64,000 nucleotides of DNA from Lineus longissimus (GCF_910592395.1 NC_088323.1:11705501-11769500), one strand, 5' to 3'; positions 56,401-64,000 are shown, counted from the stretch's first letter. Translations and numbers: made by a program. The notes: generated by a model from the letters alone, not told the origin.

Positions 56401-57358
56401 CAATGAAGTCAGCAACACAACAAGCATGTCCCGCCTGCAATCTTAGGGCACATTTTCCCAAGATTGTCAGTGGCTCCGTCGCACAATATGTGAAAACCTT
56501 GCTATTGGAAGCACGTAAATTCACATCTATGTCGGCAGTTACCAATTTGAATGTATTTTCCGACATTAAGTTGCAAGTTGCTCCTGAGTCCACGACTACA
56601 TCAGTGCCAACGTTCCCCACTTTAACACGCAAAACGTCACTTCGCAAATTTCTCCTTGGGACGTCACTACCAGTATCCTCAATTGACCTGAATGCATAGT
56701 ATGCGGCCTCGTCATCCTGGTTATTTTCGGACCCGGAGTCAGACTCCTCAATCTGATGCACCCTGTCACGTTGCCTACCACCCCGACCACCACGTGTACG
56801 ATTACGACCACGACCACTCTCCTTGGACTTGGGGACACAATTCTCCCATTTGGCACGACACTCTGAGGCTCGGTGACCCAATCTGTCACATCTAAAACAC
56901 TTGATGGTGCCGCCATCTTTAGCCCACTTATCAGCACTGGTACCAGTCTCAGCACTGGTACAGTCCTTTGCAAAATGGCCTAATTGACCACAGCGGAAAC
57001 AACGTACATCGCCACGTGACTTGTTTTGGCCCCTTTTGTCTCTCGGGTTACTACCGGCCTTTACAAAATTGACAGACTTATGGTCACTCGGCACCAAAAT
57101 CAATGCATCTTTGTCGTGATACGTTCTTACAATGTCAATTACTTTCATCAACGTTAGCTTATCTTCGCGATAAAGTTTACTCTTCAGCGGTTTATTCTTT
57201 ATAAACAGCAACACTCTATCACGGACCTGATCACTCGTTGTATCAGCGTTTCCGAACTCACAAGATTTAGCCAGCTCTTTCAATCGGGTCACGTAATTGT
57301 CGAAACTCTCCCCTGGCTTGGGATCAGCCGTGAGGAATTTTTGTCTCGCAAGTGGCAC
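53477..57358 (-). CDS. Gypsy gag(C-term)-pol polyprotein, 1,293 codons
   Basis: Order by residue: capsid end (1-100), zinc knuckles CFRCGQLGHFAKDC (about 120-133) and CFRCDRLGHRASEC (154-167), protease VVDSGATCNLM (255-265), RT (about 390-580) with DIRLCLDMRRAN, FCKLDLK, RYKRLNFGMN and HDDI, RNase H (670-760; VTDASPVGLGAIL, REALG, RTDHKPL), integrase zinc site HEGHQG... CHPC and DDE core with DLAVDLLEV, RSDNGPPFNAAGFDAFLE, ending in a C-terminal tail. Two oddities: between LDLK and YRYKRL about 20 residues usual for Gypsy RT are absent, and the catalytic box reads LHDD instead of the common ISDD. The RT is therefore doubtful despite the open frame. Upstream gag is in another frame. Confidence 0.92.
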   Translation of the reverse strand: MPLARQKFLTADPKPGESFDNYVTRLKELAKSCEFGNADTTSDQVRDRVLLFIKNKPLKSKLYREDKLTLMKVIDIVRTYHDKDALILVPSDHKSVNFVKAGSNPRDKRGQNKSRGDVRCFRCGQLGHFAKDCTSAETGTSADKWAKDGGTIKCFRCDRLGHRASECRAKWENCVPKSKESGRGRNRTRGGRGGRQRDRVHQIEESDSGSENNQDDEAAYYAFRSIEDTGSDVPRRNLRSDVLRVKVGNVGTDVVVDSGATCNLMSENTFKLVTADIDVNLRASNSKVFTYCATEPLTILGKCALRLQAGHACCVADFIVIPGDQPTLLGRPTSENLNLLKVGYEVNACDAGKEVHSILHSLRKKYPQVFTGLGKLKNYKLKLHIDQNVKPVAQHRRIPFNRRAKVCDKLAELEGLDVIEPISGPTSWVNPLVVVEKPSGDIRLCLDMRRANEAIKREKHPVPTVDETLQEISGARVFCKLDLKFAGPNSLYRYKRLNFGMNMANEKFQCIIGQILKGCPGACNLHDDIRVVAEDYAQLYERVEVVIKRLHEHGLTLNFPKCNVGDSMVFMGHNMTSKGLKVADAKVKAIMEAPKPKTKAELRSFLGLAQFCARFVVNFAIITSPLWDLTGSQVKWEWLPVHDKAFRDVKSKLTSSPVMAYFKQGARTRVVTDASPVGLGAILEQQQHDGSFKPVHYASRKLTHVESRYSQFEREALGVRWACEKFILFLLGATFEIRTDHKPLLRVLSPGSKPPSARIERWLLFMQQFHYTVKYIKGKDNYADVLSRLPIEDSGNVEVETKQTEEFARSVVTEAVPAAITPSVIEQESTNDATLQAIEECILTSDWSNLSQSPYHAVKDELWLYGRLVMRGDRIVIPEKLRDKMIRLAHEGHQGMVRTKARLRNKAWWPGIDKEVESFIRACHPCQLVGARAKPEPIKSTALPDGPWFDLAVDLLEVCNGEHLLVTTDYYSRWPEVVLLKKTDTGHVTRVMDAMFQTHGLPFSVRSDNGPPFNAAGFDAFLEYLGIEHKTSVPYWPQSNGNVERLNETLLKCIRIAKLEKKDWKKEVENFLFQYRNTPHVATGVSPAQALMGRELRDKLPKLQLQHGRPTEAEWQVKLRERDARSKLVSKTYADEKRGALSSSIKEGEKVLLQKPFRENKLEPFFEPEPYEVVNKDGGGLTLQNSKATRFRSTGHVKRFVEGKITSPTDSTDGDGVIKSRQIDSDSSGVSTEPHQGCDHTESNVGTGSEVALRRSSRHRERPKHLDDYVSVCLQIDQFESSAQVDADHAHWL

Positions 57359-57359
57359 A

Positions 57360-57660
57360 TTTTTTTTAACTTAAAATGACCATTGAGACAGTCCTTTAAC
57401 TTGCCGAAATCGTTTTCCTCTCCTTGCTCATCAGCAGTTTTCGTCCGGAAAATGTCTCGGATACCCTCTCCGGCTATGTGGAGCATTAGTGCGCGCCTCT
57501 GCGCTGCATGCTGTACCCCCGACGCAGCCACAAACAAATCAAAGTCTTGTATCCAGCGCTCCCATCGCTGTGCGAGGGCCTCCGGCTCTCCAATGCAGTC
57601 AAATGCATCCACACACGGCAGCCCGCTCAGGGCCGTTGGCGCGGTTACTGGTGGGGCCAT
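57360..57660 (-). pseudogene. Gypsy gag N-terminal part (separated by a frameshift)
   Basis: First ATG at 57660 (MAPPVTAPTALSGLP). Encodes the capsid start: ALAQRWERWIQDFDLFVAAS, RRALMLHIAGEGIRDIF, FGKLKDCLNGHFKLKK. The frame is left at a run of eight A (57360-57367 on the minus strand); one more A would join it to the 1,293-codon frame. The run could be a mutation, an assembly error or, less likely, a -1 slippery site. The break is in the middle of capsid, which argues against programmed shifting. Confidence 0.8.
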
Positions 57661-57775
57661 AACGAGATTTCCGACGGGGATTTTACAACTTTCGACACAC
57701 AATCAATTACTTTCGAGCGTTTCTACTGAATGTCTAATCATTCATTGTTTGTTTTCATCCTCGTCGCCAATTTAT

Positions 57776-57929
57776 GTCTTGTCCTTGGCTGAACAAACTC
57801 ACATAAAACAGATGTAAGAAACCGACTCGAGATGTTTATTGTGCCGCCGTGATTCATCCTCCTGTTCCGGTTCCTAGCCCGGGTACATATTTAATATGAA
57901 TACAGAAAATGGAACGAAGTTCCACCACA
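57776..57929 (-). repeat. Gypsy 5' LTR (154 bp)
   Basis: Starts TGTGGTGGAACTTCG on the minus strand at 57929 and ends GGACAGACA at 57776. Followed on the minus strand by TAAATTGGCGACGAGGAT, the likely primer-binding region, 115 bases before the gag ATG. Confidence 0.92.
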
Positions 57930-57934
57930 CTTTT

Positions 57935-58257
57935 GTTATACCCTTATGTTAATACTGCTGTCACTCAGAAAGTTTCTAAACAGTTTTTTCCACACATGGT
58001 CTTCTGAAAACAGAAATCTTTTCATCCAAATTATTCGGTTTGTTTTGATCATCGATCTAACATCAGGCATATTAATGCCGCCTTCATCGAGGTTCTTTGT
58101 TATTATGGTTCTTTTCAATTTTGGTTTACCGCCAGACCATCAGAAGTCATAAATTAACGTTTCCAAGTCTTTGATTTTTTTTTCTGGCATTGGGATGGCG
58201 CTTGTAGTATAAAGAAACTGTGATATAATAAAAGTTTTGATAATAAACGTTTTCCCC
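57935..58257 (-). pseudogene. LINE-C RT segment upstream of the Gypsy insertion
   Basis: Reads LGKTFIIKTFIISQFLYTTS AIPMPEKKIKDLETLIYDF, a stop or shift, WSGGKPKLKRTIITKNLDEG GINMPDVRSMIKTNRIIWMK RFLFSEDHVWKKL. LP.GGLNxPDVR..I... is typical of the post-YADD part of L1/Tx1-type RTs. It continues at 53106 after the Gypsy element. Its right boundary, about 58257, is where integrase residues KPPLYKL change to LINE sequence. Confidence 0.8.
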
Positions 58258-59139
58258 AATAGTTTATAGAGTGGGGGCTTACCTTTAACCCTCTTTATCA
58301 CATTGAAGAGTTCTGAAGACCAAGAAGGTAGATACCCCTTTTCAAATACCATCTTATTCTTACCAATTCTAACTTTATCGCCCACATTGAAGCTAAACTT
58401 GTTATATCCCAACGAGTTGTCAATCTTACCATAAAGAGTGCGCCATACATCTGGTGCATTACCTTTGTTAACCGAACTCGGTGTGTGCTTGATACTTCTA
58501 TGCCAAGTGTTATTGTAGGACTGAAGCAAATCTTTAAGCACTGGTAAGTAGGACAATGTATTATTTTTTGAAAACAATTTCCACATCTTTGTCTTCAAAC
58601 TCCTGTTAAATCGTTCAATAATTGCACACTTGACCTTATATTGGAGGTGAAGAAGTGTATACTTTTACTCTTCAAGAATGTCTGGAATTTTTTATTAAGA
58701 AATAAACCACCCCGGTCAGTCCGTAAGGCCCTAGGTTTTCTCATAAAAGTGTTAATTACTTTTTCAAATGCTTCCACCAAAGCATCACCTGTCTTTCGTT
58801 TCAAGGGCACAGCCCATGCAAACTTCGATGGAGTATCTATGATTTTCAGTAGATACTTAAAGTTTTTGTTATACTTTGCAATACCAGATACGTCTACTAG
58901 ATCTGCCTCCCATTGTGCGTCAATATCTGGCACTATTATGTGCTACGGCTGAAATTATGTCTGACTGGTTTGTGTATAGTGTATGTATCTTCGCCTCTGA
59001 GCCATTCTTTTATAGCTTTGGTGGGATATTTCTTACCTGCTGTTCTTTTTAAAGCGTTAATACCCCCAAAACTTCCAGAATGTGAAGGTGTGTAGTACAT
59101 TTTATGCAGATCGGCATCCATCATTCCCAACTTTCCCAT
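58258..59139 (-). pseudogene. Polinton/Maverick-type integrase remnant
   Basis: Reads YYTPSHSGSFGGINALKRTA GKKYPTKAIKEWLRGEDTYT IHKPVRHNF, shift, PDIDAQWEADLVDVSGIAKY (first Asp), LLKIIDTPSKFAWAVPLKRK, LRTDRGGLFLNKKFQTFL (second Asp), shift, LKTKMWKLFSK (region after catalytic Glu), NNTWHRSIKHTPSSV, FNVGDKVRIGKNKMVFEKGY LPSWSSELF. This is the transposon-derived F54H12.3-like integrase type associated with Polintons. At least two frameshifts (about 58930 and 58620). No DNA polymerase or capsid gene is nearby, so only the integrase survives. C-terminus cut by LINE-C. Confidence 0.72.
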
Positions 59140-59159
59140 TCAGTATCAAATAATCCTCC

Positions 59160-59793
59160 AGGTGAGATTGATGATGCAAATGTTTGTTGCACTGAAGGGG
59201 TTTTCTTGGGTCGAGTTGGTGTTTGGATGGCTGACAGGCCAAGGTTATTCTTCCAATGAGTATTGTTTAAAGCTGATGAGTGGATGTATTTTTTGCCTTT
59301 CAGGTCTGACAGCAATTCTCTTATCTTGTAGACCACACACGAACTTGTCCCTTAGAGCCCGATTCAGGTAGTTCCCGAAATTACAATGAATAGAAAGTTT
59401 ATTGAGGGCCAACACATAGTCATTCACAGACTCTCCAGATTTCTGCTCCCTCTTTCCGAAATGGAAACTTTCAGAAATCTCGAGTGGAGCCGGATTGTAA
59501 TGTGCTCTCAGCTGGTTGAAAATCTCTGTAGGTTCCATGTCGCTTGGTTTTCCTGGAGCCACAAGGATCCAGAGTACAGCATCGACCTCCGGCCCAACTT
59601 CGCTAAGGAATATTGCCTTTTTCCTTTGCACAACCGCAGCTCTAGCTGCTATTTGATTCTCAGTCTCACCAGGCAGTTCTATTATATTGTTGGCTAAGAA
59701 AAACATGTCCAATCTCTCTCCATACGCATCAAAGGTCTCTTTTGAGTGATTGAAGGCACCTACGCCCCCAATGTACGCATGTGCACCAGCCAT
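59160..59793 (-). pseudogene. Gypsy (K02A2.6-like) gag capsid
   Basis: ATG at 59793 (MAGAHAYIGGVGAFNHSKET), then FDAYGERLDMFFLANNI, VVQRKKAIFLSEVGPEVDAV, LRAHYNPAPLEISESFHFGK, GESVNDYVLALNKLSIHCNF GNYLNRALRDKFVCGL. A frameshift near 59335 follows, and helical IRELLSDLKGKKYIHSSAL in the next frame. It stops at about 59150 where integrase sequence starts. Classic capsid of the K02A2.6 Gypsy group; polymerase lost. Confidence 0.85.
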
Positions 59794-59840
59794 GGTGTAC
59801 AGTTTCCGGATAGTTTTCTATTCTCGGACAAACAGTTCAA

Positions 59841-60276
59841 GAGGAAACCAGCCCTGTAAAATATTTAGTCGCCCTCCAACTTCAAGCACCCCGCTGATAC
59901 TACACACAGTGATGATCGGCATATTTACCTTATCTACATAATGGCCAGCGTAACCAGTGATACTCGGGCCAGGTTCATCATCATGTGATCATGACTAATT
60001 ACTGTGATGAAGCAAAATTAGAAGTAATTTGGTCGACTTCAAGGCAACCAGGATGTGATAGCAAGGTCGGTTATGTAACAACATATGTTGACCTCAGCTT
60101 TTGGTCCGGCAACTCAGCAGGAGGTTACCTGGCTCATATAAGCTGAGAGCTAAAGTCAATAAACTATTCCTCAGAAACTCTCCCCTCATCAAATATCCAT
60201 CCCCCGGCATCTAAGGCATTTTCCATTAGTTGGTGGGGGATGGTTAGGAGATAATTTTTACAGGGCTGGTTTCCTC
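59841..60276. mobile_element. LTR-like segment bounded by inverted repeats
   Basis: Left boundary GAGGAAACCAGCCC then TGTAAAAT; right boundary TTTTTACA then GGGCTGGTTTCCTC. The TG...CA core (59855-60262, 408 bases) looks like an LTR, with a CTCATATAAG box and AATAAA in plus orientation. It sits just upstream of the minus-strand gag. But the 14 bases outside the core are inverted copies of each other, which is not expected of an LTR. Could be a rearranged LTR or a separate TIR element. Confidence 0.5.
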
Positions 60277-60960
60277 ATGTTTTACACAATTCTCCTTTCT
60301 ACACACTTACGTCGGAAAACAAAGACTCTTACTCCGTTTTCCAATGCTTATGATGATTTATGCAGTGCATATTCAACCAGGATCTCGTCCTAAGAAAGCC
60401 AGATTGCTCAAACAAGTCTTTCAGTGTCCAATGGATGCTCTGAAGACAACAAAGGAATCTGCTCTTTCACAAACGTGGTCTTGCCACTCGCATTTAATAT
60501 GTCGACATCCACCCTAAACAATGTTCGTAATTACGAAATTTCAGCTTCAAATTGTTCTTGACAATCTAAGCAAACTACGGTCCTTTTTTTGAAAATCCTC
60601 GTCGCAAATGTGATATTTGTAACGTAAGTGGGAGAATGTAAGTAACAACACAACACTGTAATGTAGTATATTGGTGGAGACACCTATATTTGTTACTGCG
60701 TACTAAAGTAGTAATGTTATACAGGGTGTCGCAATATATACATATACACAATATATTACAGTCCTGGCATATTCGTTTGGAACCAAAGTAAAACCATCTT
60801 AGCCTGGTCTCTTTTCTTTCAGGCTGCAGGTCGTCTGGTTTCCTGGATTTCGCTGTCATTGCTGAATCATTGATGCTCCCACAAATGATTCCCAACACCA
60901 TGAGATCCTTTTCGAAGGACATGGTCACAGACATTCAACCTGAAAACACAATTAATTTTG
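60277..60960 (-). other. Mostly non-coding; one exon-like segment
   Basis: Minus strand at about 60955-60790 has TTTTCAG followed by an open stretch containing MSFEKDLMVLGIICGSINDS and KSRKPDDLQPERKETR. The end is not a clear splice donor. No family recognised. A GCGACACCCTGTAT string at about 60724, common at MITE ends, follows. Confidence 0.3.
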
Positions 60961-61055
60961 TGTCAAGAAGATTTATCATGTGACCAGTGCCGTGGAAACC
61001 CTCAAATCTCAACCTAAACTTTATTATCACTGTTAATGTACTTGTAGAATTCACC

Positions 61056-61310
61056 TTATTTCTTCCTGTTCAGCATCTGAGAATTGTAGATTGCAACGGT
61101 CACCATTAAAGAGCTTGCAGGTGCAGTGGTTTTTCTCTCATTTATTTCAACAAAGTCCAGCTGTTCTTTGGCCTTGACTACTGCCATCTGTTCATCTTGA
61201 GCACCGTTGACCACTGAGGCAATCTCTTCATCTTCACCTAGGCTAACATCAGATGCTTCAAGATTATTCATGTCTGGTGCTGTCTCTGCCTCAATAGCTA
61301 TCCCTTCGGC
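61056..61310 (-). other. Short acidic open frame cut by an LTR
   Basis: Open on the minus strand from the LTR junction (AEGIAIEAETAPD) through MNNLEASDVSLGEDEEIASV, ending QMLNRKK and a stop at 61056. Acidic, helical-looking, no family recognised. Its upstream side is replaced by the LTR at 61315, so it may be an interrupted exon. Confidence 0.3.
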
Positions 61311-61314
61311 TTAA

Positions 61315-61488
61315 TGTTGTTCCAGTCCACGTTTGAATAACGATACTAAAGGCAGACATCCCATTTTAGATGTATTTATTACTGACGATCGAACTTGTTA
61401 CACATTTTAAGAATCTATCATGAAGAACGACATATGATGCTGTGACGTCATAAGGTTACATTATGATAATGACGCACATATCATTACA
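61315..61488 (-). repeat. Candidate Gypsy 3' LTR (174 bp)
   Basis: Minus strand: purine tract AAGAAGGGAGA directly before TGTAATGATATG, ending GGAACAACA, with AATAAATAC near the end as a possible polyadenylation signal. It lies downstream of the Gypsy integrase tail at 61969. The 5' LTR is not in place, so the call rests on TG...CA ends plus the purine tract. Confidence 0.5.
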
Positions 61489-61968
61489 TCTCCCTTCTTA
61501 AAACAAAAGAAAAGGAAAAGCTTAGCAAAGTATAAAATATCGACGCAGGATCAAGCTAACACCTTGGAATTTGCTTCAAATTCACCAGAATGAAATTAAC
61601 CTGTATTTACCAAAAATTGTACCGAGGATAGGCTAATCACCCACAGGCAATTTGGGATTTGATGACACTTTTGTATTCTTTATCAACCCTGGAATATCAC
61701 TGGAATTAATTGTATAAAACGAGAACAGTTTGAATTACTATCAAAGAAAATACTTATGGAAGTACAATGATTTGTGCAAGTACAATGATTTGTGCAACAA
61801 CCATAAAAACAACAAAAATAAACTTGAGAGTGCTAACTTGAATTCTAGTTTGTGTGAACTTAATTGTATTTTTAATACCAAACTATACAATACTCGTTCA
61901 ATATCTATTCACTTACTATCTTATAAGTCTAGCTTTACCGGGGGCTTTGAAACTCTTCCAGGCCTTGT
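61489..61968 (-). other. 3' untranslated region of a Gypsy remnant
   Basis: Between the integrase tail stop and the candidate LTR. AT-rich, no gene. Confidence 0.4.
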
Positions 61969-62232
61969 TCAGTATGGTACACTTACATCACCAGCAGTAT
62001 TTTTTGCAACAGTATCACTCTTGTTGCTATTCTCAGACCTGTCCTCTGTCTTAACTGGTTTGGACACAACTGTGCTGCCCTGAGGTGATGCCCTTCCATT
62101 TGGCCTAAGATGGTGTTTATCTCTGGTATAAATCTGACCACCTTTGTTTTCAACTCTGTATGTTCTCTCTGACTTTCTTTCAACCACTTTCCCCTCTGAC
62201 CATAACTTTGTGAGAGGATTCTGCATCCAACA
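61969..62232 (-). pseudogene. Gypsy integrase C-terminal tail
   Basis: Reads MQNPLTKLWSEGKVVERKSE RTYRVENKGGQIYTRDKHHL RP and then a hydrophilic tail ending DVSVPY. QNP.TK.W...G.V.....R.Y.VE...G....R...HLR is the C-terminal module of many Gypsy integrases. It is cut on its 5' side at about 62233 by an inverted-repeat element, and everything upstream is missing. Confidence 0.8.
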
Positions 62233-62539
62233 ATTGAGAAATTAAAGGAGACTTACCTTGGGTAAGGCGAACTTTGATGACAATTTCACGAAACGAACAA
62301 AATACGGAGGAATTACATGAGATGACGTCACTGATTCCCGCCAGCAGTTATTTAGAGATTATTATAAAATCGATGACATGGAAAACACAAATTTCCAAAA
62401 ACCACAAAACGAACCATCTCCATTTTGGGAGGGTTTCACCTAGGGAGGGCATGTAATTCCTCCGTATTTTGTTCGTTTCGTGAAATTGTCATCAAAGTTC
62501 GCCTTACCCAAGGTAAGTCTCCTTTAATTTCTCAATTTC
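62233..62539. mobile_element. Short inverted-repeat element with DIRS-like ends
   Basis: Arms of about 88 bases are almost perfectly inverted: AATTGAGAAATTAAAGGAGA CTTACC... ATACGGAGGAATTACATG on the left (62234-62322) and the complement on the right (62450-62537). The interior contains GACGTCACTGATTCCCGCC, which also follows the 5' end of DIRS-1 at about 15990. No protein. Confidence 0.7.
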
Positions 62540-62544
62540 ACTTC

Positions 62545-64000
62545 ACTCACTAAAATAACTACGGAATTCCATGAGAGGTTTAGAGCCCATGGAATCAATT
62601 TTACAAATCAAATGCACACAATAAAATAGACGACTATTTCAAATTGAAACTTCAATTACTTTTAGTATAAAAACCTAAAAGTCAGTTTTCCTGATTCTCT
62701 CATCAAACTGATCTAACAAAACAAAACCTAGATATCTACTTAATCAAAACTGTAGAAAAACAAAATAGTCATGTCTCCTGACAAAAACCTTTTCAACTAG
62801 AAAGGTGTATAAACCATTGTCCTAAACTTCCAAACTTCCCTTAATACTTCACACACATGTGATACAAACAATGTACCAACCAGTCAAAAGTCTTATGATT
62901 CATCAAACTTTCAATTACTTAATATCAAATTACTGTTTCTCTTGACTCTTCAAAATAGCTGAAGAGAAATCAGTATCATCCACAATAGGTTTCTTATAAT
63001 ATTTTCCAAAAACACATTCCTTATTCCAACTAGCTGTTTTTAGCATGGTATCCAAAGGAACTTTGGCCCTACTAGCCCCGGAAGTTGATGCCGCCCTCGT
63101 TGAATGAGTTGTAAAAATATCAAGATTTATGCCTGCAGCTACCAAGACTTTTCTGATCCAATTCGAAATTGTATCTTTACAAGCAGCACGATGGGGTTTC
63201 ACCATTGTGAGGAATAACCTCTTTTCTTTTCCTCTAATGTCTAGAGTCCTTTCCCAGTAAGCCTTTAACATTGTAATCACACATAATTTTCTATTTGGTG
63301 CGTATCCCACCATTGATATTTGTGATACATGATGTCCCGGACCGGACTGTTTAACCAAATCTCCAATCACAAAGGAAACTTTGGAAAAACTAATTTCCAT
63401 ATTGCGCACATCAAGTAAAGACAAAACCTGTCCTCTTTGCCCTGAAAACAGCAAGATCAACACTGCCAATTTCTGGGATAGTTCCAACAAGGACAACTTC
63501 CCTGCTGGAGGTAATGATTTCAGATAATTTAAGACCTTGCTTACATCCCAAATTACGTTGTACTTTGGGAGTGCAGGACGGAGTTTAAAAACTCCTTGCA
63601 TAAAACGGTGTACCATGCTGTGTTTACCAACCGGTAAACCATCAATATTGATGATTGTAGACAGAGCCGATCTTGCTGTGTTTAACGCACTATACCCTAA
63701 TTTTGCTTTATAGAACAACATAGTCAAGAATTCCAATACTTGATTCAGAGAGGGAGAAACTGAATCATTCATTTTTTCACTACAAAAGTCAAGCCATCTT
63801 TTGATGTACCCTTTGTACTGTTTTGTTGTTCTAGTACTCCAGGAGTGGAGTAATATATCGGTTGTGTCTTTTGAAAAGCCTCTATTGGTGAACGTTCTCC
63901 TGATAAAGTCACTACCGCTAGCTTCAGTTTCGGCTCTAGTCGATGTTGACGTTGAGGTTCCTGGGGAAGATATAACGAGTACTTCGGTAATATCCTTGGG
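62545..64000 (-). mobile_element. DIRS-2, 3' part (continues beyond the window)
   Basis: The left boundary is the terminal repeat TTCACTTCACTCACTAAAAT AACTACGGAATTCC at about 62548-62580, read inward. About 340 bases of 3'UTR (62593-62929) precede the recombinase gene. RT and gag should lie to the right of 64000. Confidence 0.8.
62930..64000 (-). CDS. DIRS-2 tyrosine recombinase (partial at window edge)
   Basis: Open on the minus strand from the window edge to a stop at 62930, at least 356 codons. N-terminal region: RRTFTNRGFSKDTTDILLHS WSTRTTKQYKGYIKRWLDFC (core-binding helices). Catalytic domain: LLFSGQRGQVLSLLDVRN (Arg), FTTHSTRAASTSG (HxxR) and VFGKYYKKP (Tyr), so the R-HxxR-Y set is complete. 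Such enzymes insert the circular DNA copy of DIRS elements by site-specific recombination. No stop or shift in the visible part, unlike DIRS-1. Confidence 0.9.
   Translation of the reverse strand, partial: PKDITEVLVISSPGTSTSTSTRAETEASGSDFIRRTFTNRGFSKDTTDILLHSWSTRTTKQYKGYIKRWLDFCSEKMNDSVSPSLNQVLEFLTMLFYKAKLGYSALNTARSALSTIINIDGLPVGKHSMVHRFMQGVFKLRPALPKYNVIWDVSKVLNYLKSLPPAGKLSLLELSQKLAVLILLFSGQRGQVLSLLDVRNMEISFSKVSFVIGDLVKQSGPGHHVSQISMVGYAPNRKLCVITMLKAYWERTLDIRGKEKRLFLTMVKPHRAACKDTISNWIRKVLVAAGINLDIFTTHSTRAASTSGASRAKVPLDTMLKTASWNKECVFGKYYKKPIVDDTDFSSAILKSQEKQ

Larger units (their letters stand above)
53112..57929 (-). mobile_element. Young Gypsy element with short LTRs
   Basis: A 4.8-kb Ty3/Gypsy retrotransposon inserted in LINE-C, with two near-identical 154/155-bp LTRs, a CTTTT target duplication, a primer-site region just inside the 5' LTR (TAAATTGGCGACGAGGATG on the minus strand) and a purine tract before the 3' LTR. 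It encodes gag and pol in one line broken by a single frameshift. LTR identity implies recent insertion. Confidence 0.93.
50384..58257 (-). mobile_element. LINE-C (L1/Tx1-like), split by a Gypsy element
   Basis: Minus-strand LINE whose 5' truncation point is about 58257, inside an integrase gene, and whose 3' tail (AAAATAAAAATTATATAAAA, A-rich) ends near 50384 in copy 1 and 51628 in copy 2. Coding parts are at 57935-58257 and 52272-53106, separated by the Gypsy insertion (53112-57929). The 3'UTR has three imperfect tandem units of 112-116 bases beginning TGGACCACCTGGAACCACCC (50728, 50844, 50956; again in copy 2). Confidence 0.75.

Noticed and set aside
53664-56895. Several plus-strand open frames of 80-150 codons
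   Set aside because: They lie antisense to the Gypsy polyprotein and have no motifs; they are shadows of it.
57355-57372. Programmed -1 frameshift at A8
   Set aside because: It sits inside capsid rather than at a gag-pol boundary; a homopolymer indel is simpler. Kept only as a low-interest finding.

Overview
This is eukaryotic, metazoan DNA, best explained as a transposon-packed intergenic region of a marine invertebrate. The evidence is the co-occurrence of DIRS, Ty3/Gypsy, several LINE lineages, Helitron, hAT, PIF/Harbinger, Polinton-type integrase, a Mutator-like transposase and a piggyBac-type MITE, together with GT-AG introns, (TG)n tracts and an 81-bp minisatellite. Species cannot be fixed by eye; cephalochordate, hemichordate, echinoderm or lophotrochozoan would all fit. 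I see no convincing complete host gene, no tRNA or rRNA, no CRISPR array and no bacterial-style operons. Starts given for coding remnants are often approximate because most are pseudogenes or exons.

Layout. 0-1.9 kb: a DIRS terminus relic and a gag-like fragment. 1.9-9.8 kb: one plus-strand LINE (endonuclease, linker, reverse transcriptase) split by at least two insertions, the second being a mosaic of other LINE scraps. 9.8-16.8 kb: a four-level nest on the minus strand. A Gypsy gag pseudogene is cut by a DIRS element, the DIRS is cut by a 5'-truncated LINE, and the LINE 3'UTR is cut by a foldback element with a 9-bp target duplication. 16.8-18.0 kb: Mutator-like transposase pseudogene (+). 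18.4-22.5 kb: decayed Helitron Rep/helicase (-). 23.3-24.9 kb: an intact unrecognised 336-residue ORF and exon-like segments just upstream of the Helitron. 25.1-26.2 kb: a palindromic element made of short AAACC/GGTTT modules. 26.3-33.1 kb: a hAT element whose transposase gene is split by a nearly intact two-gene Harbinger element.

33-41 kb: low-information sequence with two copies of a dispersed repeat rich in AGGTCA half-sites and a LINE fragment. 40.95-41.9 kb: 81-bp minisatellite. 42.4-43.6 kb: a second foldback, again with a 9-bp target duplication. 44-46 kb: a 145-residue orphan ORF, a LINE tail and Gypsy scraps. 47-48.5 kb: a piggyBac-type MITE and another TIR element. 49.8 kb: a cysteine-rich/acidic C-terminal exon. 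50-59.2 kb: a minus-strand LINE with an L1/Tx1-like C-terminus, inserted in a Polinton-type integrase pseudogene. This LINE carries a 1,245-bp tandem duplication of its 3' end and hosts a young 4.8-kb Gypsy element with nearly identical LTRs. 59.2-62.2 kb: further Gypsy remnants. 62.2-64 kb: a short DIRS-like inverted repeat and the 3' part of a second DIRS with an open tyrosine recombinase that runs off the window.

The genes do not form one pathway. The window is a layered insertion record in which the order of events can be read from which element interrupts which. The youngest-looking pieces are the 53.1-57.9 kb Gypsy element, the Harbinger element, the foldbacks and the second DIRS recombinase.
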